Assembly (NCBI GenBank): GCA_031386985.1
Contig: JANNCV010000001.1
Coordinates: forward strand, 62,001-126,000
Direction: 5' to 3'
Source: JANJUB01 sp031386985
Lineage (GTDB): Bacteria > Armatimonadota > Fimbriimonadia > Fimbriimonadales > Fimbriimonadaceae
Length of the DNA: 64,000 nucleotides
In this document: positions 33,525 to 42,962 of the stretch, piece after piece
Position numbering within the stretch: the first letter of the stretch is position 1
How the letters are laid out: each line of letters opens with the position of its first letter
Notes under the pieces: generated by a model
What the model was told of the DNA's origin: nothing
Databases searched by the model: none
What the model saw: the letters and a program-made list of their open reading frames with translations, nothing else
Translations under genes and position numbers: made by a program

Positions 33525-34547
33525 ATGTCGCGCCTAGTTGACGTCATTATCCCCTGCCACAATCGCTCTGACCTCTCCGCGATCACACTGCGAAATGTGC
33601 TTCTGGCTGAGGGAGTTGAGCTAAACGTTTATGCCGTGGACGATGGGAGCTCCGACAATACTCTGGACATCTTGAGCGCGATAGACGATCCCCGGTTGCA
33701 TATTCATCACTTCGAAACTCCACGCGGGGCCAGCTCTGCTCGCAACTACGGGTTCCTTCAAGGCGATTCCCCTTACGTTTGCTTCCTTGATTCCGATGAT
33801 TTGCTTCACCCCGAAAAGCTGTCCCGCCAGGTTGACCTGCTGGAGCAAGAAACCGACAAGGACTTCGCGGTCTGTCAAATGGGGCATTTCGAAAATGACC
33901 CCAACGAATCAAAGTTCTTATGGAACACCTTTGCCGGCACAGACCCCAAACTCAGGTTTCTATTGCACGATGCGCTGTGGGGGATGCACGCGCCGCTGTG
34001 GCGACGGGGCGCCCTAGAGAAAGTTGCAGCGAGCCGAACGGCCCCAATGGTGCTCGATGACTCGCTGCCGATGGCACAGGATTACGAGTTACATGCACGG
34101 GCGTTGGCGCTCGGACTTAAGCCGATATTGACCAGCGAGCTGTTATGCTTCTGCCGTCAACACGCTGGCCCCTCAATTGGGTCTTCAAGTAAGATCAAAC
34201 GATACGAGACCTTATTGCAGGTATTCGACTCCCTCTTTCCCTTAGCCCCGGACGCTAGCCATGCCATCAATGGAAACTACTGGTGGATCGCCACCTTGGC
34301 CGCCATTCTGGGACAGCCGAAAATCATGCGCACCGCCCTTTCGCATTCCCACGGAACGTCTTTTCGATTTCGGCTCCTTTGCCAGTTGACCGCGATAACA
34401 AAACGTCATCGGTTCTTCGCGTGGGCAAGGGCGGAAGCCCTCAAACAGGGTCACAACTTGAGCCTACGAGAAGATTGGCATAGCCATTACCGGGTGGATG
34501 CGGAACCGGGTCTGAAGCGCTTCGAAATGCCGCCTGGCTCATTCTAG
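33525..34547 (+). CDS. Family 2 glycosyltransferase
   Basis: A 340-residue GT2 transferase beginning VDVIIPCHNRSDLSAITLRN, with VYAVDDGSSDNTLDIL, GASSARNYGFLQ and the DxD-type metal site FLDSDDLLHPEKL. A later WRRGALEKV and QDYELHARAL match the acceptor-side motif. The start codon directly abuts the stop of the preceding GT2 gene. Its stop TAG shares CTAG with the stop of the convergent GT4 gene (4-bp overlap). It probably acts with the other transferases in making one repeat unit. Confidence 0.88.
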   Translation: MSRLVDVIIPCHNRSDLSAITLRNVLLAEGVELNVYAVDDGSSDNTLDILSAIDDPRLHIHHFETPRGASSARNYGFLQGDSPYVCFLDSDDLLHPEKLSRQVDLLEQETDKDFAVCQMGHFENDPNESKFLWNTFAGTDPKLRFLLHDALWGMHAPLWRRGALEKVAASRTAPMVLDDSLPMAQDYELHARALALGLKPILTSELLCFCRQHAGPSIGSSSKIKRYETLLQVFDSLFPLAPDASHAINGNYWWIATLAAILGQPKIMRTALSHSHGTSFRFRLLCQLTAITKRHRFFAWARAEALKQGHNLSLREDWHSHYRVDAEPGLKRFEMPPGSF

Positions 34548-35608
34548 TCAAAGAGATCGGCGACGCGGGCGACGTTGGCTTCCTTTGAGAATTTCTCGAT
34601 TACGGAGGGCCGGGCTTGGTTACCCATGTCTTCGCATCGGTCACTCGTCAGGGATTTGATTGCTAGCCGCAATCCTTCAACCGTTCGTTCGGCAAACAAT
34701 CCCGTTACTCCGTCCTCCACGATGTCAACAAGCCCACCCGTCAGATTCGCAATGACAGGTCGAGCCCTCGCCATCGCTTCTACAGCGACCAAACCGAATG
34801 CTTCGCTTTCCGAGGGAACGGTCAAGACATTAATCGAGTCATAGAACGCGGGCATATTCTTGACTGCTCCTAAGAACTCCACACCACCAGGAGCCGAATC
34901 TCTGATTGCAGTCGCAAAATCGGGGTCCTCGAAATCGCTGTCTCCCGCCACCTTTAAGGTGGCGAGACCCGCTTCTAGCAGGGGCCGCATGGCTTCAATC
35001 AGAAGGTCGTGGCCCTTGTTCTTTGAAACTCGGCCAGCAATGCCAACGACCAGGCTTCCTTGAGGTTGGGGAACTACGGGTTGCAGAAACTCATCGCGAA
35101 TCCAGTTTGGAATCAAGTGTGAAGGTAGCGGTGACAATGCTTGCTGAACGGCCGCTGACGGACAGATAACTTTGAATTGTTTGAAACTCCGTGCCGCCCC
35201 CGAGATTATCCGTCTGTTTTGGCCCGAATAAATTAGGTGAGCATAGAACACGATGGGGACTTTCAAAAAAACGAATGCGCATGGATGGATGCATCTTGCA
35301 CCGTTTAGAAAGATCGCGTCGCATTGATTTGACCTGAAAATCACACTTAAGCGTCGTGCGGCATTAGGCATTCCCTTGAGGAACTTAATGAAATCGCTAA
35401 AGGATTTTTGCCCGGAGGATAGCTTCGGCAATGGAAACTTGAAAACTTCCACCCCAATATCGCCGAGTGCCGTTGAAAACAAGCCTTCTTCCGGTAGCGC
35501 GGCAACAACCGTGTGCCCCCGACGCTGCAACTCTTGAATCACATCAAACGCAACGTGCTGGCCCCCTCCCCATTGGGCAAACTGATCAATGAAGAGAATG
35601 CGCGACAC
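34544..35608 (-). CDS. Family 4 glycosyltransferase
   Basis: A 354-residue GT-B fold retaining glycosyltransferase. The N-terminal acceptor domain starts RILFIDQFAQWGGGQHVAFD; the C-terminal donor domain has SLVVGIAGRVSKNKGHDLLI and the EX7E-type signature PSESEAFGLVAVEAMA. Start is GTG 35608, with a TATAGT hexamer 8 bases upstream on the minus strand. It is convergent with the second GT2 gene and divergent from the flippase gene, so the locus is made of at least three transcripts. Confidence 0.9.
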   Translation of the reverse strand: MSRILFIDQFAQWGGGQHVAFDVIQELQRRGHTVVAALPEEGLFSTALGDIGVEVFKFPLPKLSSGQKSFSDFIKFLKGMPNAARRLSVIFRSNQCDAIFLNGARCIHPCAFVFLKVPIVFYAHLIYSGQNRRIISGAARSFKQFKVICPSAAVQQALSPLPSHLIPNWIRDEFLQPVVPQPQGSLVVGIAGRVSKNKGHDLLIEAMRPLLEAGLATLKVAGDSDFEDPDFATAIRDSAPGGVEFLGAVKNMPAFYDSINVLTVPSESEAFGLVAVEAMARARPVIANLTGGLVDIVEDGVTGLFAERTVEGLRLAIKSLTSDRCEDMGNQARPSVIEKFSKEANVARVADLFD

Positions 35609-35702
35609 TACGAGGCACTATACCACCAGGTTTTGAGTCCCCGGGCACTATTGCTACGCCGAGGACGTCTGATATAACGCGTCAAACGCGGCGCAGGGAA
35701 CG

Positions 35703-37139
35703 ATGCAAAAAGGAGACGCTATTCGAGGAGCCAGTTGGGTCGCCTTTTTCACGATCATCAACCGGTTCATTTTGCCCTTCGTCGGCATCTACATCGCTGG
35801 TCGCATCGGACTCGAGGGTTTTGGGGTTTTTGCTCTCATCAGTGCTCTTTACACGATCATTGAGATGTTTCGTGAAGCCGGGCTCGGAACCGCGTATCTA
35901 GCCGATAAAGATCGCTCCGTGGAGCGCGAACAGACTTATACTTTTTTGGGAATTGCGAGTGGAGCAATCTTCGCGGCGGCGCTCTTTCTGAGCCGGAACG
36001 GGATCGCTGAGCTGATGGGAGCCCCCGAAGTTGCCGGCCCCCTTGCCTGGTGCGCCGGGGCGATGCTAGTTGGCAGCGTTGGCACAATCCCCGGGCAAAA
36101 GATGCAACTGAACCAGCGATTCCGCGACGCGGGTTTTCTGGACATGGTTTGCAATATCACGGGTTATGTTGTTGCCATCACTTGCTATCTGGCGGGACTG
36201 GGGCTGATGTCGCTTGTTCTTCAAATGGTTGTCCGGATCGTTCTCTTCACCACCTTGGCGCACCGCGCCGAACCCGCCCGTTACGGCATGCCGAGTTGGC
36301 CTATCGCGAGGGACATCCTGTCCGTTTCTTTGCTAAACATGAGCTCAAATGTTGCCTATACGATCTACACGATGGCGGATTACGTTTTGGTTTCGCGGGT
36401 TCTGGGAGCGGCGACCAATGGAGTGTACGCCGCGGGTTACAATCTAGCGAACAAGCCGCTTGACATTATCATGGGGCCATTGAGGCAAACTGCCCTCGTT
36501 AAGTTTGCCAAGACCGATGATCCGGTCGAATTTGGTCGTGTTTACGCGCGTATGCTCTCCGCGACCCTGCTCGTGACGATGCCTATTTATGGGATTATTG
36601 GGTTTCATGCCGAGGCCATCGTCGGCATCCTTTATCCGGCGAACTTTGCGCCGGTTGCGGGGGTTTTGCAGGTTCTGTGCATCTATCTGGGTTGTCGCTC
36701 GCTTGGCATCATGGCGGGAGCTGCCTTGGTTACGAGCGGGAATTCACGTTGGAACGCCATCGGCTGGATTCCCGCCTACGCGGTCGTGATTATAATGTTT
36801 GCGATGAGATGGGGGCAATTCGACCTGAGCTATGCTGTTACGACGTTTACAATTGGCGCTCTTTGCTGCTACTCAACTTATTTGCTTGTGATGTTTCGCA
36901 AGTTCCCACCCGATGCCGAGATGCGGCAGCGCTTGTTAAGAACCGTTGGGATCGGCTTAGTGACCGGAGCCGCAAGCGCCCTAATCGCTCTCCTGGGAAT
37001 GGACAATATTCTGGCTCTCGTCGTGGCCACCGTGGTTGCAATGGGCATGCATCTTTTCCTCACGGGCTGGGCCTTTTTGAACAACGCGCGGGCGCTATTT
37101 TCAAGAGCGGGCGCGAAGCAGATGATTGAAGCCCTGTGA
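35703..37139 (+). CDS. Polysaccharide flippase (Wzx-like, MOP superfamily)
   Basis: A 478-residue membrane protein with about 12-14 hydrophobic helices, of the oligosaccharidyl-lipid flippase type (Polysacc_synt). It opens GASWVAFFTIINRFILPFVG and contains the family pattern with an internal amphipathic DPVEFGRVYARMLSA loop. It presumably moves lipid-linked repeat units made by the neighbouring glycosyltransferases across the inner membrane. A GCAGGGAACG run precedes the ATG and may be one of the few real Shine-Dalgarno sequences; a TATAAC hexamer lies about 26 bp upstream. No polymerase (Wzy) is recognised nearby. Confidence 0.87.
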   Translation: MQKGDAIRGASWVAFFTIINRFILPFVGIYIAGRIGLEGFGVFALISALYTIIEMFREAGLGTAYLADKDRSVEREQTYTFLGIASGAIFAAALFLSRNGIAELMGAPEVAGPLAWCAGAMLVGSVGTIPGQKMQLNQRFRDAGFLDMVCNITGYVVAITCYLAGLGLMSLVLQMVVRIVLFTTLAHRAEPARYGMPSWPIARDILSVSLLNMSSNVAYTIYTMADYVLVSRVLGAATNGVYAAGYNLANKPLDIIMGPLRQTALVKFAKTDDPVEFGRVYARMLSATLLVTMPIYGIIGFHAEAIVGILYPANFAPVAGVLQVLCIYLGCRSLGIMAGAALVTSGNSRWNAIGWIPAYAVVIIMFAMRWGQFDLSYAVTTFTIGALCCYSTYLLVMFRKFPPDAEMRQRLLRTVGIGLVTGAASALIALLGMDNILALVVATVVAMGMHLFLTGWAFLNNARALFSRAGAKQMIEAL

Positions 37140-37158
37140 CAAGTAGAATTGTCCCTTA

Positions 37159-39021
37159 ATGCCAACAACTCTGCCGCTTGCCAAAATCAACGTAACTGAT
37201 CCATTCTGGGTCGAATGGCAGCGAAAGCTGGTGCTGGTCACCCTTGATCAACAACTAGAGCAGCTCGAGATAACGAACCGGCTTCAGAACTTTGAAAGAG
37301 CCGTTAAAATGGAAAAGGGTGGATTCGAGGGCTATCGGTTTAACGATTCTGATGTTTACAAGTGGCTCGAAGCCGCATCTTATGCCATGCTTTGCCTCAA
37401 AAAGTACCCAGGCTCGCCCCGTTGGCCGAACGCATTGGATTCAATAATCGAGTCGCTGACCGACGCGCAAATGGAGGATGGCTACCTGAACACCTACTTC
37501 CAGTTGGGAAATATCGAGCAACGCTGGAAAAACCTAAATGCCATGCACGAGATGTATTGCGGCGGGCACCTAATCGAGGCGGGCGTTGCTCACTTTGAAT
37601 GCACCGGCAAATCAACTTTGCTAAATGTGGCGATCAAATGGGCCGAGCATTTGCGGTCCATTTTTGGCCCGGAGGGCCGCGCCGGAACGGACGGCCACCC
37701 AGAAGTGGAATTGGCCCTTCTGAGGCTGAGCCGGCTTCAGGCGGAACGCGGCTTAACAGAGGAAGCGGAAAAGTATAGAACCGATGCCCTTTGGCATCTT
37801 AGCCAGCGCGGACGTCGCCCAAGCGTTTACAAAACTGAACTAGAGACGCCCGAAATCTATGCCATGTCACCCGCTGCTGGCAATCTATTGCTGGAAAAAG
37901 GGGAGTACACCGGCGAATACGCGCAGGATCATGTAACGATTGAGAACCAAACCACCGTGGTTGGACACGCCGTCCGCGCGATGTACCTTTACACCGCCGC
38001 AACCGAAGCTTTTTCCGCAATGCCAAAGGGAACGGAGGAGGCTATCGCCGCGATCTGGGATAACCTGACGAAACGCCGGATGTACGTAACTGGGGGAGTG
38101 GGACCGGCCGGACAGAACGAGGGCTTTACAAAGGATTTCGACCTCCCAAATCTTGATGCCTATGCCGAAACCTGCGCTTCGATTGGCCTGGTCCGATTTG
38201 GACAGAAGCTTGTAGAACGTTATGCTGATTCGGGATATGTTGACGTTTTGGAGAGAGCCCTTTACAACGGCTCTCTGAGCGGCATCTCCTTAGCGGGTGA
38301 TCTTTACAGCTATACCAATCCGCTTGAGAACCGGGGTTCTCATCACCGAGTCCCGTGGTATGGCTGCGCTTGTTGTCCACCAAACATCGCCAGAATGATC
38401 GGCGAGGTCGGGCGGTTTGCGTTGTTGACCGAGGGACCGGATGTTTACGTGAACCTGCCGATTGGTATCGAAACAGACCTCTTGCAAATAGAGGGCAACT
38501 ATCCGGTTACGGGTGAGTTTACGATCAAAATGAAACGGGCTGGCATTTACAAGCTGTGGGTACGCATACCAGATTGGTGCGACGACTGCGAACTTGAGGT
38601 AGAAGGCACCAATGACGAGGCCGATTTCGATAGTGGCTACGCGGTGATTGAGCGAAACTGGCAGGCGGGAGATATGGTTCGAGTGAATCTGGAAATGACG
38701 CCCAAATGGATTGAATCCCACCCGTTGGTGCTAGATAATGTGGGCAAAATCGCCCTTCAATGTGGCCCAATTATCTACGCGTTCGAGCATGATGAGAGCC
38801 TGCCCCAAAGATTTCGGGTTGACCTAAACGAAGAGCCGGTTTGGAACGGAAAAGCTTCTGAAGTTTTGGTGAAGGGATTTGTGCGGACCGAGGACTTCGG
38901 GGATTTGCTTTACGATGAATTGGCCAGCGAAAGCGAAAAGCCATTCACCGCCAAGTTCATCCCCTTTGCTCATTGTCACAATGAGGGCGGGAAATTTATG
39001 GCGGTGTGGATCCGAGCTTAA
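37159..39021 (+). CDS. GH127 beta-L-arabinofuranosidase (DUF1680)
   Basis: A 620-residue retaining glycosidase of family GH127 with a zinc-bound cysteine nucleophile. The acid/metal block YAETCASIG (Glu337, Cys339) and the cysteine block WYGCACCPPNIARM (around residues 399-407) match the metal and nucleophile positions of characterised GH127 enzymes, which release L-arabinofuranose from hydroxyproline-linked glycans. The (alpha/alpha)6 barrel spans ~1-420, followed by beta-sandwich domains. No signal peptide is evident, so it may act on imported oligosaccharides. TAGAAT lies 9 bases before the ATG. It pairs functionally with the GH51 gene next to it (convergent, 14 bp apart). Confidence 0.92.
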   Translation: MPTTLPLAKINVTDPFWVEWQRKLVLVTLDQQLEQLEITNRLQNFERAVKMEKGGFEGYRFNDSDVYKWLEAASYAMLCLKKYPGSPRWPNALDSIIESLTDAQMEDGYLNTYFQLGNIEQRWKNLNAMHEMYCGGHLIEAGVAHFECTGKSTLLNVAIKWAEHLRSIFGPEGRAGTDGHPEVELALLRLSRLQAERGLTEEAEKYRTDALWHLSQRGRRPSVYKTELETPEIYAMSPAAGNLLLEKGEYTGEYAQDHVTIENQTTVVGHAVRAMYLYTAATEAFSAMPKGTEEAIAAIWDNLTKRRMYVTGGVGPAGQNEGFTKDFDLPNLDAYAETCASIGLVRFGQKLVERYADSGYVDVLERALYNGSLSGISLAGDLYSYTNPLENRGSHHRVPWYGCACCPPNIARMIGEVGRFALLTEGPDVYVNLPIGIETDLLQIEGNYPVTGEFTIKMKRAGIYKLWVRIPDWCDDCELEVEGTNDEADFDSGYAVIERNWQAGDMVRVNLEMTPKWIESHPLVLDNVGKIALQCGPIIYAFEHDESLPQRFRVDLNEEPVWNGKASEVLVKGFVRTEDFGDLLYDELASESEKPFTAKFIPFAHCHNEGGKFMAVWIRA

Positions 39022-39035
39022 CCTCTGAACCATAC

Positions 39036-41321
39036 TTACAGCTTCTGAAATCGCCAAACAGTGAGCGAATATGGCGGAAATGAGCCTATAGCGACCTTGC
39101 CTTCCATCTTCGCCACGCTGGGCATGGGGGCTACTTTGAGCGGATTTGCAAGCGTGTTCTCATCCATTGGAGAACCCGAAGTTAGGATTTGGCCCCGAAG
39201 GAACTTGTAACTACCGAGCGCAATATTGAACTTGATCGCTTGGTCGGAGACATTCACGATTTTGATGATTTGTTCGTTTCCTGAGCGCCCGGAGACCATA
39301 TGAATCGGCTTAATCGGTTTGGGTTTTTCATCAAATATGGTTTTGCCGTCAAGGAAACAGCGGACGCGCGAATCAGAATATTCGATGACGACGTCGTACC
39401 ATCGACCGGTCTCAATCTTGCCAGGCACGGCTTTGCCCACCATCCTCTTGCCGCCACCAACTGCCCACTCGAGGGCGTGTTGGGTGTTGCCCCATCCGCC
39501 CAGATTAAACCACAGGTAGTTGTCTTTGTCCTTTCGACCCACCGAAATCAAAAAGCCTTCCGCTCCCGAAAGTCGCCTAGCTTTAAGCTTGAGCGTGTAG
39601 CTACTTCCCGAAACGGGAGCGAACAACCGAGTCGGCATTTCGCCGCCCGTTTGCTTTGCCACCCCTTCACTGAAAGTCCAGGCGCCCGACTCCCGGGTCA
39701 TGCTAGACGGTTCTAATCTGGTTACCCTTTGACCTTGAGAAACCGAAATATCCTTGTACTCGGCCTGAGTGTTCCAAGTGCCTATTCCAACGCCGCCGGT
39801 TGGAAAACTAGTTGCAATTGACGGCAATGCGATTCCAGCGGTCTTGAAAACCTCATCGGGCAGATTCTCAGCGAACATCTTTTGAACGTGGTAGGAGGGC
39901 GTTCCGTACGCTTTGCTCGAATCAAAGTAGATAAGATCGGGGTTCCACGATTTCAGATTCAAATTTGCGAGGAGAGGCGCGTATGAAGCCATGATGACGT
40001 GGTCGGAGTTGCGCTCCATTCCGGTCATAAAAGCCGCCTCGGCAATGGCAGCAATCAAATTACCGTTGCCACAGCCTTGAGTTACGGCGTATTCGCCCAC
40101 ATAAACCTTGGGGCCCTTTCGGTCATACGCGTCATACCGATCGGCGTTTTCGATGAAGAAATTGGGGTTGCTGTAATAATGCTCATCAATAATGTCGAGC
40201 TTCGCCTTCTTCGGAGTGCCGCCCCACACATTGGCGATGATCTGGATTTCGGGGTATTTGGCCTTAACGGCTTTGTAGATCAAATCATAGCGTTCCTCAT
40301 AAGCTGGGCCGCCGTTTTCGTTCCCGATTTCAAGGTATTTGAGCTTAAACGAGCCCGGATGCCCACTTTGAGCTCTCAACTTCCCCCATTTTGAAGTAGC
40401 CGGGCCATTGGCGTACTCAATGGCGTCAACCGCATCTTGAACAAACTCATCCATTTTGTTCATGGGCACGACTTCCTTGTGCGACATCCCGCAGTTCACC
40501 ACGAACATGGGGGCGGCTTTGAGGTCTTCGCAAAGCTGAAGATATTCGTGGTAGCCAAGGCCGTTGGTAGATTGGTAACCCCAAAGGTTGTTCACGTGGG
40601 CTCGGTCCCTCGGGTCGCCAATGGTGGTTTTCCAGCGGTAGGCCGTCTTCATCGTATCGCCCTCCACCCAGCACCCGCCAGGGAATCGCATAAAGCGGGG
40701 TTTGAGATCGGCGAGGAGTTGCTTCAGGTCAGGGCGAAATCGCTCTGGCTGGAGATCCTTGTCATGAGGTGCAACGGAAATGAAATCAAAACAAACTTTC
40801 CCAGTTCCAGTGAGAGTGAGTTCCATCGAGGCATTCGAAGCCGTCATCGGAGGCAGTGTGCCTTTCTTGGTCATGAGGGATTGACTATCATCCAGCGTCC
40901 CCCACTCGCGCCCTCCAACCTCTTTTCCGTTGGCAATAAACTTCACGTCTGCCTTCACAGAACCCTCGAGTCCAGTCCGAGTGGTAAGGCAATACTTACG
41001 GTTCTGATCGAAGTGCATCCCCCAATACCCCGTGTTTCTTAGCGTGATTGGTGCGCCGAGGGTGACCTCCAAAAAGTGTTTACCGGTGCCGTCATCCAAA
41101 ACTTTCACGCGCGCCGGATCGCTGGCTTCCCAGTGAGAAAATCCCTCCTCGAACGACCAGTTTCGAATCAACTCCGAATAAATCCCCCCGTCACCGGCAC
41201 AGTTGATTTCTTCGAAAAAGATTCCGTAGAGATCGGGCGAGGGCTTGAAGACGCCTTGGGCCGGATCAATAATCACGTGCGGAGTTGAAAAGGTCAGAGC
41301 GGCAAGAATCGCGACAAGCAT
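39036..41321 (-). CDS. Secreted GH51 alpha-L-arabinofuranosidase with inserted concanavalin-like domain
   Basis: A 761-residue exported enzyme that removes alpha-L-arabinofuranosyl groups from arabinoxylan or arabinan. The signal peptide starts at ATG 41321 (MLVAILAALTFS); the 18-base GTG extension is rejected because TAACAT lies 8 bases before the ATG. A carbohydrate-binding-like domain (~45-165) precedes the TIM barrel, with acid/base Glu in KYLEIGNENGGPAYEERY and nucleophile Glu in PKVYVGEYAVTQG. Residues ~555-690 form a LamG/DUF1080-like insertion (KARRLSGAEGFLISVG) inside the C-terminal beta domain. It lies convergent to GH127, consistent with joint action on arabinose-containing plant glycans. 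Confidence 0.9.
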   Translation of the reverse strand: MLVAILAALTFSTPHVIIDPAQGVFKPSPDLYGIFFEEINCAGDGGIYSELIRNWSFEEGFSHWEASDPARVKVLDDGTGKHFLEVTLGAPITLRNTGYWGMHFDQNRKYCLTTRTGLEGSVKADVKFIANGKEVGGREWGTLDDSQSLMTKKGTLPPMTASNASMELTLTGTGKVCFDFISVAPHDKDLQPERFRPDLKQLLADLKPRFMRFPGGCWVEGDTMKTAYRWKTTIGDPRDRAHVNNLWGYQSTNGLGYHEYLQLCEDLKAAPMFVVNCGMSHKEVVPMNKMDEFVQDAVDAIEYANGPATSKWGKLRAQSGHPGSFKLKYLEIGNENGGPAYEERYDLIYKAVKAKYPEIQIIANVWGGTPKKAKLDIIDEHYYSNPNFFIENADRYDAYDRKGPKVYVGEYAVTQGCGNGNLIAAIAEAAFMTGMERNSDHVIMASYAPLLANLNLKSWNPDLIYFDSSKAYGTPSYHVQKMFAENLPDEVFKTAGIALPSIATSFPTGGVGIGTWNTQAEYKDISVSQGQRVTRLEPSSMTRESGAWTFSEGVAKQTGGEMPTRLFAPVSGSSYTLKLKARRLSGAEGFLISVGRKDKDNYLWFNLGGWGNTQHALEWAVGGGKRMVGKAVPGKIETGRWYDVVIEYSDSRVRCFLDGKTIFDEKPKPIKPIHMVSGRSGNEQIIKIVNVSDQAIKFNIALGSYKFLRGQILTSGSPMDENTLANPLKVAPMPSVAKMEGKVAIGSFPPYSLTVWRFQKL

Positions 41322-41353
41322 TGGAGCCCATGTTACCACCAGGGCTTCCAGCC

Positions 41354-42337
41354 CTAGCGCCGTGCGTCAAGCCTCAGATCAGCAATAAACGCCAAATGAT
41401 CAGAGGCACCCGAGCCCCCGAATGAAGCCCCGACCGGGGTCAAACCTCGCGCCCAGATGTAATCCAAGCGCATCGCGCCGAACGGTTGGGGGAAAGTCCA
41501 ACCGCAGCCATTTCCAGCAACGGCAAAGCTATCTACAAAATTCGCCGAAATCTGTTCGTAATCCTCTGATCGGGGGGTCATGTTGAAATCGCCGCAAAGA
41601 AGCGTGGGGGCGGGCTTGGCCGTGAGCTGCAAAAGCCGAGCCACCTGGGAACGGTGATTCTGGTAGGACTTGCGGATTTCTCTGAAATCACCTTTGGCGA
41701 TTTTGGTCAAGCTCGGGCGAGCCAAGTGCGCCGCGATTACGCGCACGTTTTGCCCCTTTACCCTTACAACGCACTCCAAAAAGGGCCTCGTTTTCAGTCC
41801 AGATGGGCTGGGGATGAACTGAGTTGAAACAATTGGCAACCGCGACCCGATTCCCATCTGACCTTTGCGCACAAACTCATATTGAGGCAAATGCGCGCTC
41901 AGATAAGAGGGCAAGCCGCTGTTCATGGTCTCGGTGTCCGAATCAACCAAGACGATGATGTCGGCATTGGCAGCTTCAATAGCAGCCTTTATCTTGCTAA
42001 ATCCTTCCGCGCCGCGTTTTACGTTCCAGGTTAGTACTCGCAAATCGGAGGTTTCGCCCGAGCCGCGCCACTGAAACCCTCCCCGAGTTACAAAAGCGAT
42101 CAGACCGGCCGCCAACGCCACCAAACCCCATTTCTGTTCCTTACGAAAGATGCCGGCGAACCCGAAGACTATCGCCGGAAGAATGAAAATCATGGGTGGG
42201 CTGTTTGATTCGAAATAGCCGATGACGGTCGCTTCGGAGAGAAGAGTAGCAACCACACTCGCGCCCAACCAAACCACGCTCAACGCAATGAGCCATGGAA
42301 GATATTTTCTCGGTTGCTTCTTTCGCCTAGGGCGCAC
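41354..42337 (-). CDS. Membrane-anchored endonuclease/exonuclease/phosphatase (EEP) family protein
   Basis: A 327-residue protein with two or three N-terminal membrane segments (~15-85, WLIALSVVWLGASVVATLL) and a C-terminal EEP fold. Family positions are LRVLTWNVKRG (Asn), ADIIVLVDSDTE (metal-site acidic), VRVIAAHLARP (His), LLCGDFNMTP (Asp/Asn) and ASDHLAFIADL (Asp-His). Such proteins cleave phosphodiesters or phosphomonoesters; the target is unknown and may be a lipid or nucleic acid outside the membrane. The GTG start is fixed by TAGAAT exactly 6 bases upstream. Confidence 0.82.
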   Translation of the reverse strand: MRPRRKKQPRKYLPWLIALSVVWLGASVVATLLSEATVIGYFESNSPPMIFILPAIVFGFAGIFRKEQKWGLVALAAGLIAFVTRGGFQWRGSGETSDLRVLTWNVKRGAEGFSKIKAAIEAANADIIVLVDSDTETMNSGLPSYLSAHLPQYEFVRKGQMGIGSRLPIVSTQFIPSPSGLKTRPFLECVVRVKGQNVRVIAAHLARPSLTKIAKGDFREIRKSYQNHRSQVARLLQLTAKPAPTLLCGDFNMTPRSEDYEQISANFVDSFAVAGNGCGWTFPQPFGAMRLDYIWARGLTPVGASFGGSGASDHLAFIADLRLDARR

Positions 42338-42343
42338 AAACTT

Positions 42344-42349
42344 ATTCTA
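42344..42349 (-). promoter_or_regulatory. -10 element (TAGAAT) of the EEP gene
   Basis: On the minus strand TAGAAT is followed by AAGTTT and GTG 42337, a leaderless GTG start. Confidence 0.6.
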
Positions 42350-42421
42350 CGCCTTATTCTAAAGTTTTGGCAAGTCTGGCTTTATTAAATCAATGACTGC
42401 GGATAAAAGTTTTTGGGGAGG

Positions 42422-42562
42422 TTCGGGGGAAGTTCGGGTTAGAAGAACTCGTGGCGAGTGTGAATCAATCCCGGGCCGACGAGGGGGGGGGGTGGCTCTT
42501 CCCCCCGTGGCAGGCTTGCAATGTTGCAGGAGTTCGGGGGAAGCTCGGATGGTTCGGGGGAA
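42422..42562. repeat. Low-complexity block with three TTCGGGGGAA repeats and a G10/C6 hairpin
   Basis: TTCGGGGGAA occurs at 42422-42431, 42533-42542 and 42553-42562. Between the first two lies a run of ten G (42483-42492) that can pair with six C (42501-42506). The whole 42338-42962 interval holds no convincing gene other than the signal-peptide stub at 42845; its composition differs from the neighbours, as in decaying or recently inserted DNA. Confidence 0.5.
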
Positions 42563-42844
42563 TGCAAACAAAAAGCCCGGCTCTTTCATCTGGAGGTGCC
42601 CATAAGCCGCTTGATGCAAGAACACCTGTTTCGAGCAACCATTGCCAAATACAAGAGGAGGTGTTGCTGTGCCCGTACCCGGTAGATCACTTGTGTTTCA
42701 GGCGTCTGGCCCGCGTGGGTACTATTCATATCCTAGCAACTCAGTCCTAATCGCAGCAGCGTCAAGTCCAGAAGCGAGGGGTGGCTCGCGAGCTTGGCGC
42801 GGTTGTTAAACGGTGCCGCAAAGTTCTTGAGCAAAGGAACACTA

Positions 42845-42910
42845 ATGAAATCAACGAAGTTATCATTTATCTTCGCAATCTGCACTCTCGTTGCAAGTTT
42901 CGCACAATGA
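42845..42910 (+). pseudogene. Orphan signal peptide stub
   Basis: ATG 42845 encodes MKSTKLSFIFAICTLVASFA plus Gln and then stops at TGA. An AAAGGA lies at a normal distance upstream. This is a complete signal peptide with no mature protein: the frame after the TGA runs only 26 more codons with no family resemblance. It is probably the remnant of an exported-protein gene whose body was lost at the junction with the GNAT gene. Confidence 0.35.
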
Positions 42911-42962
42911 CAAGCCGTAAGGGCCGCTCCAACGGCGCATTGGCATCAAACTGCAGGAGTTC

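Noticed and set aside
36050..36463. 137-codon plus-strand frame inside the flippase gene
   Set aside because: The flippase frame has clear membrane-segment periodicity; this is a shadow.
42908..42910. Second in-frame TGA considered as selenocysteine (after the signal peptide at 42845)
   Set aside because: The frame after it continues for only 26 codons with no homology, and no SECIS-like hairpin with the right spacing was seen.
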